Assembly (NCBI GenBank): GCA_902806575.1
Contig: CADCXD010000005.1
Span: 2,542,001 to 2,606,000, forward strand
DNA length: 64,000 nt
Reading direction: 5' to 3'
DNA from: Jackrogersella multiformis
Lineage: Eukaryota > Ascomycota > Sordariomycetes > Xylariales > Hypoxylaceae
Both the position numbers and the translations under genes were made by a program. Shown piece after piece: positions 47,386 to 59,400 of the stretch. The notes beneath the pieces were generated by a model, which worked only from the letters and a program-made list of their open reading frames with translations, did not search any database and was not told the origin of the DNA. Every line of letters begins with the position of its first letter. Position 1 is the first letter of the stretch.

Positions 47386-48641
47386 TTACACGAGGGACGG
47401 CTTCTTCTTGATACCGAGGAGCGCCGCATGGTCTTTCTTCTTTTTAACCACACGCTTGAATGACGGGGGCGGCATGTCCCTGGATGACGTAGTTGCTGGG
47501 GCTAGCGCTGGTGCCGCTGCTAGCGTTGGCTGCGGCTTGGGGCTGTCACTGCCGCTAGTCTCGGGCGTAATCGCCGAGCTCGAAGCTGAAGCCGCATCGT
47601 CATAACTACTGCCATCCACCACTTCATCCGTCATCATATCGACCCGTCTCGCGAACTCGAAAGCCCTCTTTGCCGCCTCGGCGTCCTCTCTTTCCTGGCG
47701 CTCGGAATCGTCGTCGGCGGGCATCGTCGCGACTCCGGCCTCCACACCGTCCTGGTTGGCGCGCTCGAGCCTGGCGTTGCGAGTGCGGATCTCGTCGAGC
47801 GCGTCCGCGACGGCCATCTCGCGCTTCGCGTCCACGGTCTTAGCCTCGAGTTCCACCATGGCGTTGCGCTCTTCCTCCTCCCGCTCTAGCCTGTCGAGCC
47901 GCTCTTCGTCCGTCTCATCGCGGCCCACGCGCCACGGCTCCGTGCTACGTTTCGCACCGCTCTCGCAGGCCTGTGGTTAGGGTTAGTGGGGGGAGTGTAA
48001 CTCGAAGCGTAATATGAACGAGGAGGCTGAGGTTAGGGCTGGAACATACATAGTCCTGATTCTTGGGATCCGTCTTGAATGTGATCTGGCCGCTGCATCT
48101 TGTACAACGGATATAAAATCTGAAGATCTGGATACCCAAATACTTCTCATCTAACGGAGTTTCCTTTCGTGCATTGAACTGATATCGTGTTAGCATGAAA
48201 TTATTATTGGATATGAAGGATCTTAGTGTGAAGTTCATACTTTTCTACCCTTGTAGATGTATTCTCCACATGTTGTGCATTTCATCGAACTGGAAGGCTT
48301 TAGTTAGTATTAATATCACTTAAGGATGGTATTTATACGATTTATATAACATACTGCGAAGATGTTAGTATTTGTAGATGGTAGTGTTTAAAGGATGAGA
48401 GGGCGCAGAGTAGCGGCTTAGAGTACTTCACATACCAATGGGGCTGCCAGGCGGACAGTTTGAACTTTTGGACCAGCGGTTTTGGGTCCTTTGACCCTCT
48501 TGATCTGGCTCGGATCGAAGTCCGGAGGGTAGTATTTGGCTGCATGTAGTCAGTATCGTAACAACTACGACCTAGGTTCTTATAGTTTTTCAGGAGAACT
48601 ATCTGTTAAGAAAACTTACTGAGGACCTTTCGTTCAGACAT
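47386..48641 (-). CDS. YJU2: Splicing factor YJU2 / CWC16 (CCDC94 family)
   Basis: YJU2 joins the Prp19-associated spliceosome and promotes the first step of pre-mRNA splicing. Exons: 48620-48641, 48436-48539, 48241-48297 (alternative start 48289), 48050-48178 and 47386-47970. Hallmarks are MSERKVL-TKYYPPDFDPSQIKR at the N-terminus, the first zinc pair MKCTTCGEYIYKGRK, then FNARKETPLDEKYLGIQIFR, the second pair RCTRCSGQITFKTDPKNQDY, and CESGAKRSTEPWR. The C-terminal exon is a charged coiled coil plus a Pro/Ala/Lys-rich tail ending KKPSLV. The exon 2/3 junction is odd: the natural acceptor (CCAG at 48290) breaks the frame after RLAAPL, while an acceptor eight bases upstream (AAAG) keeps it but inserts PSS before SMKC. 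With the second option the protein is 298 aa. The gene is real; this one junction is uncertain. Confidence 0.88.
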
Positions 48642-49529
48642 AATGCGTTATTAGATGAGAGGAAGTAGTTTTACTTGTCGGAAATGAACACTTAAAGGTG
48701 TTCTGTGTTGATGTATGGACGATGAGAATGGTCGTGATGTGATAAGGCGTTGATGTCGAGTTGCTAGTTGCTAATTGTTAATTGCTAACATGTTAGTGAC
48801 AAGGTCTAGAACTAAAAAATGAAGTGGGTACGTGGCGTTAGTCACGTGTACGATTCAGCCTCACTTGCCTTATTCGTCCACCTGCAGTGTGTAGGTACCA
48901 ATGTACCTAGGTATCGGCTGTCCCCTGTCTCCAGTTTTCGATATGGTCCACTTCCCCATGGAATGATGCATGCCAAGAAGTTTTACAATGGAGACCGCCA
49001 ATGTACTTAGGTACCTAGGTTCAGAGCTCAAACTTTGGGAATAGTCACGGTTCCTTCTCTTGGTTGTCATCCCTAGCGTCCGTTCAATAAACTTCCAAGG
49101 TTGTAACAAACAACCCTTTGTTAATGAACTAGGTGGATAGATAGGGATGGCCTCGTCATATTCAATCATATCCAACCATATTTACTGTTTACTGTTTGCT
49201 GTGAAGGTCTAAAGAATGGCCTTATGGTCGACGATGATAACTATATACCTGCTACGCCAATTAGCTAAGGGATTATGTTTAATCTCTTCAGAGATATCAA
49301 AAAGAGTTAATTTCAACTTTTTGGATCCTCATCCGAAACAGGTCGTATACACTAGGGGGGATGTCATTGGAGACCTTAATGTGACTGAGATAGAGTTGGT
49401 TAAAGCGTATTAGAACTTTGGGACGCATCTCGATGCGGTCTACGCTCGGTAAAGATAAATATATGTGGATGTTATAGGCTGCCCCATCACTGTTCCGGGG
49501 CAGTTGGCTTACTGGTAATAATAGTAAAG
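48642..49529. other. Intergenic region upstream of YJU2 and downstream of GCP5
   Basis: Both neighbours are on the minus strand, so this 0.9 kb holds the YJU2 promoter and the GCP5 3' region. TACCTAGG motifs lie near 48900-48912 and 49005-49018. No gene is visible. Confidence 0.55.
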
Positions 49530-52270
49530 CTATCTACGATCCCGAATCCCAACCTCGAGCATTTCCGCCAGCGTGTCCCATTTTCCCGCAGAAGTGTCTC
49601 CACTAGCTCTAGCTACCCCCCTCAAACCGCTGGAAACAAATTTTAGGTGTCGATCGAAGTCGGCTCGTATCTCATTAAGAACTTCGGCGAAGGTCATTTC
49701 CTTATCTTGCATCATCGAACTTTTGTCTTGCTCAAAGAGAAATGTGTCGTCTTCCTCCTCGCTGCTCTTGAGATATTTTCGGCTGTTGTGTCTTATGGGT
49801 GAAGACATGACCGATAATCGCGAGAGTTCTTGATCTTCATCTTGCTCCCTTTCAGATTCTAACTGGCGTGCGTCCTGAAGCCTAATAGCAAGATCGAACA
49901 TGTCTAGCATGCATTGCCGGATAGGGTCGAGTTTACCGCTCAGGCACATTCCGCCAATCATCTGCTTTGTAAATGCACTGTGTGAGGCGATCATGGCAGC
50001 TACATCTTCTGTCTGCCGGAGTGTCTCGTGAAGCTGGGCCGTAAGTGGCCCAAGGACTAATGTGCTAAGGTAGGTGTGAAGAATATTACAGAACCAAAGG
50101 AGCTTCGCCCTAAGTCCATAGTAAACTTCTTGATCTGACGACATATTTTCTGTACCCGCCATGCTGTCAGATATCAAGCGATATTTATGAAGGACATGAG
50201 TAGCCCGTCGGAGCTGTAGTAGGAAGGTGAAGGCAGCTTGATACTGGGCAAGACTCTCATCCGACAAGACAATCCGAAGTGGCCAAGACAGACGATAGAT
50301 TATCCTAATCGATGGTAGACCTATGCAAACTGATCTCCGAATGTCGTTCACATCATTCGTGAGACCATCTTTAGATACACTAACAGATATCTGATGGGCA
50401 CTGGCAAGAGCACCGAACGCTTCGTGTGCCAGAGATGTCAAATTGAAACGATCATGCCAATTTGCATTGAGGAGATCAAGATTGTTGAATATTGCAAATG
50501 CGAATGTTTCTGATCGTGACCCGTCGGACATAAGATATATTTGTTGAATGGCACCCAGGACTGACCAGAGACTACAAGACTCAAAAAGTGTTCGCTGGAG
50601 AGTTTTAGAAGCGGCGTGATGCTTACTCTCCATCCACTTCTCGAAAGCATCGTTAAAGACTTCAGAGAATGGCGCAAAAACGCCATAGGCAGATGCAAAA
50701 TCTCCATTGACTTCTAGAGGCGGCTCCAGCATTTGTATACCGGTTGACTGGTATTTCCCAAGGAGTTTGAGAATGACAACACTCTTCCCAGTAGTGAGTA
50801 TCTTGGATGCTGCTGGTTGTAAAAACCGTGGCGCATACAAGGTGCCGTCGGCAGTCTTTCGCAGTGTGAACTGATCTGCCCAGACTTGGCTCATGGTAAC
50901 TCGGCTTGGTGAGCTAGAAATAAAGAAGGTTTTATCTCCATCAATCAGCTCTCCAGCATCCATCCAAAGCCGAATGGATCGAAGGTAAACCTGGAAACAT
51001 TCGAAGAACATAGTGGCAATGAACTCATATACCATATCGCTTCCTTCTAACTGAGCGACTTCGGCAGCATCAAAAAGGAGTTCCAAGTAATGAAACGGCC
51101 GAGGGTACTTTGATCGTTGGAGCTCTTGAATAATGTCCGAAAGGCAAGCGAGAGGCCGTAGATGAGGTTTTATATCATCTAGAACTCTCGCTATGTTAAC
51201 AACGACATCTTGCTGAATATTTACGTATCGACTTTCTAATTTAGATACTTCGCCACTGAACGACCGAAGACGTTTTTCGACGGCCTCTTGGAATACTTGC
51301 AATAGTGGTATGTGTTGGAGCTGCTTTACAAACTCGCGGAGAGCAGACAGTTGCCGGTTAGCTTCGCTGAGTGAACCTAGCAGTGCTTTGTAAACTTCCC
51401 ACGAAGTATGCCTCAGTTGAAATTGGAGTGAAGGGACTCCTTGTGCGTCGAATAAGGAGTTACCCAAACCATTCAGCATGAAAAGCACCTCGCGTAACGC
51501 CTGGAATTCTGATATGATAATCTTCTGTGGCCTACTCGTTGCATCCTTTGATGGCATAGTATTACTCCAAAGCTGAGTTTCTCGAACCTGGTCTAATCCG
51601 CTCTGATCCTGAGAGTCGGCAAGAAAATCCGCGGGGGACTTTTGATACTGTGCCTCGTTGGACGAAATTGAAGTGAGCTCATCTTCGGCAGATCGATCAG
51701 ATACGTTCTCAAAATATTCATCTTCAGAGCTGCCTTGGTCGAAGTTGACATTTTTCCACAGATCACGATCTTGGTCCCAGCCTTCTTCTTTGGCGATATC
51801 TTCCCATTTCAGGGGTGGGATATGATCCTCTTCTAGCTCTTTGAGAAGGTCGAGGTCAGCAAGCTTAGATTTTTTGATAGGCTGGTCCTCTAGTTGTAAC
51901 AATAGGTTAAGAGCGTCGGGGGTCCATTTGTTAGAGATGTGTGCGAGAGCATCTAAACGCTCCCGTAGCGCGTCAGCTAACTCATCTCGATTGACGACAC
52001 GAAAATGCTCCTCGAAGCCATTGAGTTTTTCCTCAACCTCGAACTGATTTGTGCGTAGAAAGTTGTTATGCCGAATTCTTCGCAGGCTTGACTCCTTAAG
52101 AAGATTAAAACGCCCTCGATCTGACTATTGCCATGTGTAAGTGCTTGACTGAGATCGTATGGCTACCTAGGTAAGTTTATTTATTTCTACCTACATACCT
52201 GACTTGATGTTGAGGTGATAACCTCAACTAATTCTTCGGTTAGCGCGCTTAATATCGCGGCGAACGCCAT
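49530..52270 (-). CDS. Gamma-tubulin complex component 5 (GCP5, Spc97/Spc98 family)
   Basis: GCP proteins form the gamma-tubulin ring complex that nucleates microtubules at spindle pole bodies. Two exons, complement(join(49530..52124,52199..52270)), give 888 aa. Exon 1 encodes MAFAAILSALTEELVEVITS; the 74-bp intron starts GTATGT, ends AATAG and is phase 0; exon 2 opens SDRGRFNLLKESSLRRIRHN and NFLRTNQFEVEEKLNGFEEH, then NRDELADALRERLDALAHI, which fits the GCP5 N-terminus. A charged linker (ELEEDHIPPLKWEDIAKEEG) precedes the GCP N-terminal domain (FQALREVLFMLNGLGNSLFD). The C-terminal gamma-tubulin-binding domain has IYRLSWPLRIVLSDESLAQY and LRAKLLWFCNILHTYLSTLV. A Ser/Glu-rich insert precedes the final helices. 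It is divergent from the mannosyltransferase gene. Assignment to GCP5 rather than GCP6 rests on the N-terminus and length. Confidence 0.9.
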
Positions 52271-53005
52271 ACTTGTTGGCCTTTCAGCATCAAACCGACG
52301 TCTGCGACAAGGCGTTAGCTATGACTAGGTACATATAATAGGTATGATGAGATAGATTGATAGGGAGGTAGGTAGGTAGATATTTATGCATCTGCTACTT
52401 CTTTATGCCATTATCCAGATGGTTTATCTAATCTAGGTACCTATCCTACCTATCTAATAAAGGCTTATCGAATCTGATTTGTCCATCGCGTTGACGCGTC
52501 CTAATGGTAGGGATATATTAGGCCATGTACGTAAGTAGGTATTAGGCGGGTACAGTGTGAGGTGACGTGACTCATGACCTATTACGTGATTTTAGCACTG
52601 TGATTGCCCCTTTCCACTTGCTTGACACACCCCAGTTTTCTGCTACATTAGGAGGTACATCGGTACGTCGGTACCTAAGCTGCTAAAGTAAAACAAGTAT
52701 TCCGTATTGCGCTGTAAGATTTTCCGATGCCTCCTGTTTTCTTCCAATGAAACGACTCTTGATTTAATGTGGTGTAGGTTGTCAAAATACATAGGTGCCA
52801 TCGCCAGGGCAAAAGTCTACACAAAACCTTTCCATTCATCTGTACATTCTCCACAACCTAATTGATTGTTTTCCTATTGCGATCGCGACTCCAACTGCGA
52901 ATTTGTCTATTTCTCGTCATCGCTTTCTCGACCCCGAATCGAATCGAACCCTCAGTATCCCACGACGTCGACAAAGTTAATGACCAGGCAACGATAACTA
53001 CCACG
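52271..53005. promoter_or_regulatory. Divergent intergenic region GCP5 / mannosyltransferase
   Basis: These 735 bp must contain both promoters. They include TACCTATC/TAGGTAGG motifs near 52365-52380 and 52435-52460. An in-frame open stretch from 52862 reaches the mannosyltransferase ATG but is probably 5' leader. Confidence 0.5.
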
Positions 53006-54360
53006 ATGGCCATCGCGAGGCCCGTCCGCGCTCTTGCGCTCGCTGTTTTCGTAGTCTGCTGTTTCTTACTATACACAATATGGCGCCCTGATGACGGCAT
53101 GTCGATCAATGCCGACTTCAAAGGTACCATCGAAAGGGATCCTAATCTAGATCGTGAGTTTTCTCTACCCTCCACCACCCCCTAATACCAAGTCTAAGTC
53201 TAACCGTCCACTAGTCACAGGGGAACCCGAGGGCAACCTGGTGCGCGCGACGGAGGGGTATGCTCCCGGTATCGCCGGCACCTCAAGGATCAATGCGACG
53301 ATCCTAGCTTTAGTACGGAACGAGGAGCTAAGTGGGATGCTACAGTCGATGCAGGATTTGGAGCGAACATGGAACTCGAAATTCAACTATCCCTGGACAT
53401 TCTTTAACGATGTCCCCTTCACTGAAGAATTCAAGCGAAGAACGCGAGCAGCAACTAACGCGGAAACCCGTTATGGTAAGCTGGTATATAGGCCTTCCGC
53501 TCTAACAGTTTACTGACTTAACGCTATAGAGGTTATTCCGAACGAGCACTGGGATACCCCGTCCTGGATCAACGACGACTTGTACAAGGAATCCGTGAAG
53601 ATCCTCGAGGAGAACGAAATCCAATACGCTGATAAAATTTCGTACCACAAGATGTGTCGATGGAACAGCGGGCTCTTCTATAAGCACCCAGCACTAGCAG
53701 ACATGCAATTCTACTGGCGTGTCGAACCCAAGGTTCACTTCTTCTGCGACATCGACTACGATGTGTTCCGCTACATGCAGGACCACAACAAGACCTACGG
53801 CTTCACCATCAGCCTTTACGATGCCCCGAAATCGATCCCGACTTTATGGCCTGAGACGAGTAAGTTTATTGCTCAACACCCGGACTATTTGCACGAGAAC
53901 AGAGCCGAGGGTTGGTTGACCGACAAGGAACGCCGACCCGTTCACTGGGACGAAGCAAATGGTTATTCGACATGCCATTTCTGGACCAACTTTGAGATTG
54001 CGGATATGAACTTCTGGAGAAGCCAGGCATATGAAGACTATTTCAACCACCTAGACCGTGCCGGTGGCTTCTTCTACGAAAGATGGGGCGATGCGCCGGT
54101 ACACAGCATAGCACTAGGTCTTTTTGAGGACAAGACCAAGATTCACTGGTTAGTAAACCTGTGTTGTTGTATTGATGTTTACATACTAATCCTTACAAAC
54201 TAGGTTCCGCGATATCGGATATCAGCACATACCATTCTTTAACTGTCCTAACTCGCCGAAGTGCAGAGGTTGCGTGACAGGCCGTTTCACCGACGGCGAG
54301 GCCTGGTTAAATAAGGAAGACTGTCGGCCTAACTGGTTCAAATATGCAGGAATGTACTAA
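53006..54360 (+). CDS. Alpha-1,2-mannosyltransferase of family GT15 (KRE2/MNT1/KTR type)
   Basis: GT15 enzymes are Golgi type II membrane proteins that add alpha-1,2-mannose to O- and N-glycans using GDP-mannose. The model is join(53006..53153,53221..53475,53530..54148,54204..54360), 392 aa, normal for the family. After a short cytosolic MAIARPVR there is one membrane anchor (ALALAVFVVCCFLLYTIW), a short stem, then the catalytic domain from RINATILALVRNEEL. Family motifs are TWNSKFNYPWTFFND, YHKMCRWNSGLFYKHP, VEPKVHFFCDIDYDVFRYM, and STCHFWTNFEIADMNFWRS, whose Glu is the invariant active-site residue. The end has the cysteine-rich FFNCPNSPKCRGC and NWFKYAGMY. All introns are GT/AG with correct phase. 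The ATG at 53006 places the anchor right after the start; upstream in-frame codons would give a charged extension. The exact paralog (KRE2 or a KTR) cannot be fixed from sequence alone. Confidence 0.95.
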
Positions 54361-54682
54361 GCGTGACACTGCTATGGGGGTTCTGGAGGAGGCGAAATAC
54401 AATGGCTGCACGATATCGTCCGATGCTGTACTAATGTCTGGGAAATCCCATAATGGATAAGGTTAGCATATCGGCATGCGGTGTTCTTGGCGTATGATAG
54501 GGGCACTTGATAGAAACGGGGGCTGTTTTCTCAAGCTGGCATGGTATAATTGACCAATTATTTCTGTACGGATCCAATGTTGATATTATATGTCCATTTT
54601 GACGTCTAGCATTTCCGGATATCCTGTGATACTGTAAGACTCCTAGGACTCCCGTCTAAATTAGGGAGGGTTTGCTTCCGTA
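54361..54682. other. Convergent spacer mannosyltransferase / WDR83
   Basis: A 322-bp spacer holds the 3' ends of two converging genes. I see nothing else in it. Confidence 0.6.
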
Positions 54683-55908
54683 TCAATGATATCCAAATAC
54701 GGTGACAATACCAGATGTGCCACTGACGCAGTATTGGTCTCCGAATCCGCCCTCCCTCCAGGCAAGACAGCTGATGACATTACTACGCTCTTTCGGCTTG
54801 CCGTCCTTGCCGACGAACTTCTTAGGCTCGTAGCCAGCAGGCCCCCAGGGAACCGTCACATTGGCCTTCAACTCCCCGGTCAGAATATCCCAAGCCCATA
54901 TCCTCCCTTCCCCGTTGCGGCCCGGCGTACCCGTCATCTCGTCGCCCGCTAGGACGTACTGCTCCTTGCCGCCCAGGATAGACTGAACGCGTAGGTCTTC
55001 GTTTTTCCACCCCGGATCGGAGTACGTCTTCAGACAGCTTCCTTTCTCCCTGTCCATCAGCCTCACCTTGCTATCCAGGCCGCCGACCAGAATCGCCTTT
55101 CCGTCCATGGTCAGGCACAGGCTCGTGACGCTGGGGCCGATGACGTCGGTAAGGCACCGGCCCATGCGCACGTCGTAGGTCCTGACGCGGCCGTCGACGC
55201 TGGCGGCGACGACCTCGGGGCCGCGGACGACGACGGCGGACACGGAGTCGCGGGCCTCGCTCAGGACCTGGACGGGCTTGGGGGAGCCGCTCTTGACGTC
55301 CCAGACGCGCACGCTGGCGTCGAGGCTGCCGCTGACGAGCAGGGAGTCGTCCTCGCCGCCGAAGGCCACGCAGTTGACGCGCGCGCTGTGGCCCTGCGGG
55401 GTGCCGCCGAAGCGCCGCAGCGTCTGCGCCGCCGCCACGTCCCACAGGAACACCGAGCGGTCGCCGCCCGACGACGCGAACCGCGCGTTGTCCGCCGCCA
55501 CGCTGAGCGAGAGCACCTCGTACCCGTGCGCCGAGTACGTCTGGATCAGCCGGCCTTCCGGGACTGCAGGGAGTGTGGCGGCGGCGGTGGTGGTGGCGGT
55601 GCTGTTCTTCTTGGTTATGTGCGAGGAGCCCGGGTGGATGGACGTGCTGGGCTGCGGGTTATACAGCCTGATGGACCGGTCCGCCGACCCGGCGAGGATG
55701 TACGTCCCCGGCGACGCGGAGTACGCGAGCGCGTGGACGGGGCCTAGGCGTGTTTAGTAGTGTGAGTGAAAATCGACCCAAGAAAGCAATAAAGCAATAA
55801 AAAGAATAAAAGAATAAAAAATAAAAAAGGGGCAGAGCTTTGGAGAGATGAATAGGACTTACCATTAGAACCCAATAAGTGAGCAACTGGCTTGTCAGGA
55901 AAAGCCAT
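54683..55908 (-). CDS. WDR83: WD40-repeat protein WDR83 / MORG1
   Basis: WDR83 (MORG1) is a seven-bladed WD40 scaffold, found in spliceosomal C complexes and reported as a MAP-kinase organiser. The model is complement(join(54683..55743,55863..55908)), 368 aa. Exon 1 encodes MAFPDKPVAHLLGSN; the 119-bp A-rich intron (GTAAGT...CTAG) joins it to GPVHALAYSASPGTYILAGS. WD units visible include ADRSIRLYNP, SGGDRSVFLWDV, GSLDASVRVWDV, SVDGRVRTYDVRMGRC, GGLDSKVRLMDREKG, and EGRIWAWDILTGEL. An Ala/Thr-rich insert (TTTAAATLPAVP) lies in the first blade region. The last blade ends SGIVTVFGYH. The 5' half of the gene is strongly GC-rich. It is divergent from PET127 (579 bp between ATGs). Confidence 0.92.
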
Positions 55909-56487
55909 GTTCTAGTATCACATCGGTATCCATGACCTGGACAGGTAGGTAGTGGTAGGTACTGATTATACGTAGGAGATGGAGGTATGCCACCTCGGCA
56001 TGGTGGGAGTTACCTATCCAAGTCTTACTACACCAAGCTTGTTGTTCTTCTTTCTTTCTGGCTAGGAGGAAGCTTAAATGAGAATATGCAATCTTTAGGG
56101 ATTAGGTATGAATTAATAGAGAGAATTCATTATTTTTGGTAACTTGGGTAGATTTAATGAGATTGAGTGGTCGCATTTGGTGGATGGATGATTTGGTGGT
56201 TTAATCTTGGTGGATTACATAAGCATGTTTATGTAAGTACCTACCTACGTACCTAGAGTATCGATAATGATACCTTAGGTAGGTACCTTCCTCTTATCCT
56301 ACCTACCTAGGTACCTAAGGTATTATTTTATTTTTTCATCGCTAGGGCCTCTTATCGATAACCGCGATAAATTTAGCACTTATATCCACGATCCAGAAAT
56401 TTTCTGAAGCTCCAACAAAAAAAAGTTCCTGGTATACCAATCACCACACCATACTACTAGACGAGTCGCCCACGCATAGCGTTTGCA
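55909..56487. promoter_or_regulatory. Divergent intergenic region WDR83 / PET127
   Basis: These 579 bp contain both promoters by position. A dense TACCTAGG-type cluster occupies about 56239-56322, including an ACCTACCTAGGTACCT palindrome. TATA-like elements are not clear. Confidence 0.5.
56239..56322. repeat. TACCTAGG palindrome cluster in a shared promoter
   Basis: Several TACCTACC/TAGGTACC/CCTAGG units lie within 85 bp between the divergent WDR83 and PET127 genes. This is the clearest case of the dispersed motif sitting inside a short bidirectional promoter. Confidence 0.8.
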
Positions 56488-59400
56488 ATGCTTCAATTGA
56501 GCAGTCGGCGCGCACACCGTATTGGAACGTCCTACGTATGCGCCTCATGTTTTGCGGCTACCCGGTCGACAAGATTGTTGGCCCGCCGTCCCACCTTGAT
56601 CCCAATTCATCATGGCTGTCGACCTCTATCAAGCACATCCTGCCGAAATGCGCCGGCGCCCGAGATCTCATCGGGTCCTACGAAGGGTCCCGATAATGTA
56701 GAGATTCCCTCAAAGAAATCAAGCAAGAAGAAGGCCAAGAATAAGCCTTCTAAAAAGACCGATGTCCCTTCATTGTCGAAGAAGCCCTCCGACGCAGAAA
56801 ATGAACGCCAATTACAGGTCCTTGAAGGCGCACTCCAAGCACTCAAGAATGTTCTCGCCGCCAAGAACATCAGCGTTGACCAAATCACTAAGCAGACTGA
56901 CCAGAAAGTCTTGGAGCAACCCGCAACTAAGGCTAAGTCTGGTCCGAAAAATGCAAAGGCCGGCAAGGAAGAAGTCCAAGGGTCTCAAGCTACTTCCGAT
57001 AAAAAGGGCTCGAAACCCCGCCAGAAACGAAAATTCTCGGATAGCAAGGGTGTAGCGGCGGCTCCGAATGCCCTGCTTCGAAAGACCAAAGGCAAATCGA
57101 AAAGACCACCAAAACCCGTGCCCAAGGCGTCACCTCATTCTCCTAAAAAAATCCTGACAGCTCCCGAGGGCACCAATATTGATGATATGTTATTACTTGA
57201 TGCCACTAATCTTCCTTCGGACGAGGTTCGGGGTAACTATAACGTCATTGGCCGACCATTCACTGGCGAATCCCCACCGGCAGATGTAAGACCAAAAAAG
57301 GGATCGAAATCGCAGAAAACCGCCCCTGAAGGTATCAACACCATCAATAGTGATGACCTAAAGATATATCCCATCAAGACGGAACATCCCCAGGTTCCCT
57401 CGGTGTCCTACGGGCTTGATAGGGTTCTGTTCAACCCTGGCGTGTATTGCCTCCAAGATCCTCGGTCTCGGGTTTACAATTTCGACCCGTATCTCTCAGA
57501 GATCATGCCGATTCAGGAATTCGATTTCAACGCGTTGAAGCAGTATGTGACGTCTTCTAAAGATTCGAACCTGATTCGGATTGCAAAAGAGAACGGCAAA
57601 AAGTACACGGGCTCGACTTCAAGTATGACATCTATGCTATCCCACTTCCACTTTCTCCTGTCGTCCTGGCGAGAAGTCAATACAAGCATGATGTCAAGGT
57701 CATTCAACCCGGAATCTGTTCAGTTTACAAGAATCATGAGAGGACCGGCAGCAGTGTTCCTGCACTGGAAAGATGGTACTTATGCAATCGACGCCGATAA
57801 AGAATTTGATACGGCAAATATCCTGAGCATGCTTGGGAAGTCAATGGAGAAACTCCTTACGCTCACCAAGGAAGAGTACGAGAGGTACAGACACATCAAT
57901 TCAGATCAGATTACCGAGGAAGAACGAAACGCCGAAGAAGCCTTTCATTATACCAGCTTCCGTGACTTCATGATGCGCTCGCAACTAGATGCCTATGATC
58001 CAAGGATTCCCGGAACCGGTATGTTCGACCTTAAAACCCGCGCGGTTATCTCTATTCGTATGGATGCGAAAGGCTTCCACAAGGGTCTTGGATACGAGAT
58101 TCGCAACCGAATCGGCCAGTGGGAGTCGTTCGAACGAGAATACTTCGATATGATTCGCTCTGCATTCTTGAAGTACTCTCTCCAAGTCCGCATGGGTCGC
58201 ATGGATGGCATATTTGTCGCATTTCACAATACTCAACGCATTTTTGGGTTTCAATACATTCCTCTGAGTGAGATGGATTTCGCATTGCATGGGACGTCTG
58301 ATCTCACTCTTGGCCACTCGGAGTACAAAATCAGTCTCGCGCTACTCAATGATGTCCTAGACCGGGCCACTAAGAGGTTTCCGCAGCAGTCTCTGCGATT
58401 ACATTTCGAAACTAGGACATCGGTGGACGCGCCATTCATGTATATCTTCGCGAAGCCTGTAACCCAAAGTGACATAGACGAGGTTCAGAATGCTCGCAAG
58501 GCATCTATTGAACTATTTGAACAGGAAATACTTGGTCTAGTAAAAGAGGACGTTGAGGCTGAAACAAAAATTATCTCAGAGAATGATGATATAGCCATTG
58601 TGGAGACAGAAGAACCAACCGAAGAATCATCCGAAGAATCACCCGCAGAATCACCCGCAGCTCAGGAGATGTCGAGTCTAGCCGCTTGGAAGGAAGTACG
58701 CCAGATGGTCGAGGATGCCGTGGATGATGATGAGGTGGGTGTTGGTGCCGTAAGGGAAGCTATCGAAGATGCTTTGGAACAAAGTGGGCTCCTTCATGCT
58801 AAGTCCTCTAGCGAAGCGCGAGGGTATGTTGATGCCTTGCTCGCTGCTATCACTGGTACCATGCCTTCCAAGCCAACAGATCCATCGTCAAGTGCGACGG
58901 TGGAGGAGGGCATGGTCGCGGAAGAGGATGGTTCCTTGTCCCCAGTTCAGGAGAAAGCAGAGCCGGAATTAGAAGCATCCAGTGACGAGCAATCAGCCCC
59001 TAATATTGAGTCCGATGATTTCCAATCCCAACCTAACGAAAAGTCTGCCGAAGCTCAGAATACGGATAATCAACTAACGGAGGCCGATGAACACGTTGAT
59101 GACAAATTAGCGGCGCAGCCGGAATCCGTAGTTAGCCAAGACGGGGAGCCTCTGATGACCTCGGGCTCCTCGGTAGGCCAGCTCGATAAGGTTGAAGAGA
59201 CTGCAGACAATCCTATACCGGAGGAAGTACCTGCTATCCAGTCGCATGTTGAAGAACAACTCAGTGAATCTGCTGGGTTGGCGGCGGAGCAATCGGCGGA
59301 AGAGGGTAGTAAAGCGGTTGAAGAGGAAAGAGAGGAGGATGAAGATGACGAGACCGACGATGCGGACGATGAATTAGAAGCAGAAGAGTCCAAGAAAGAT

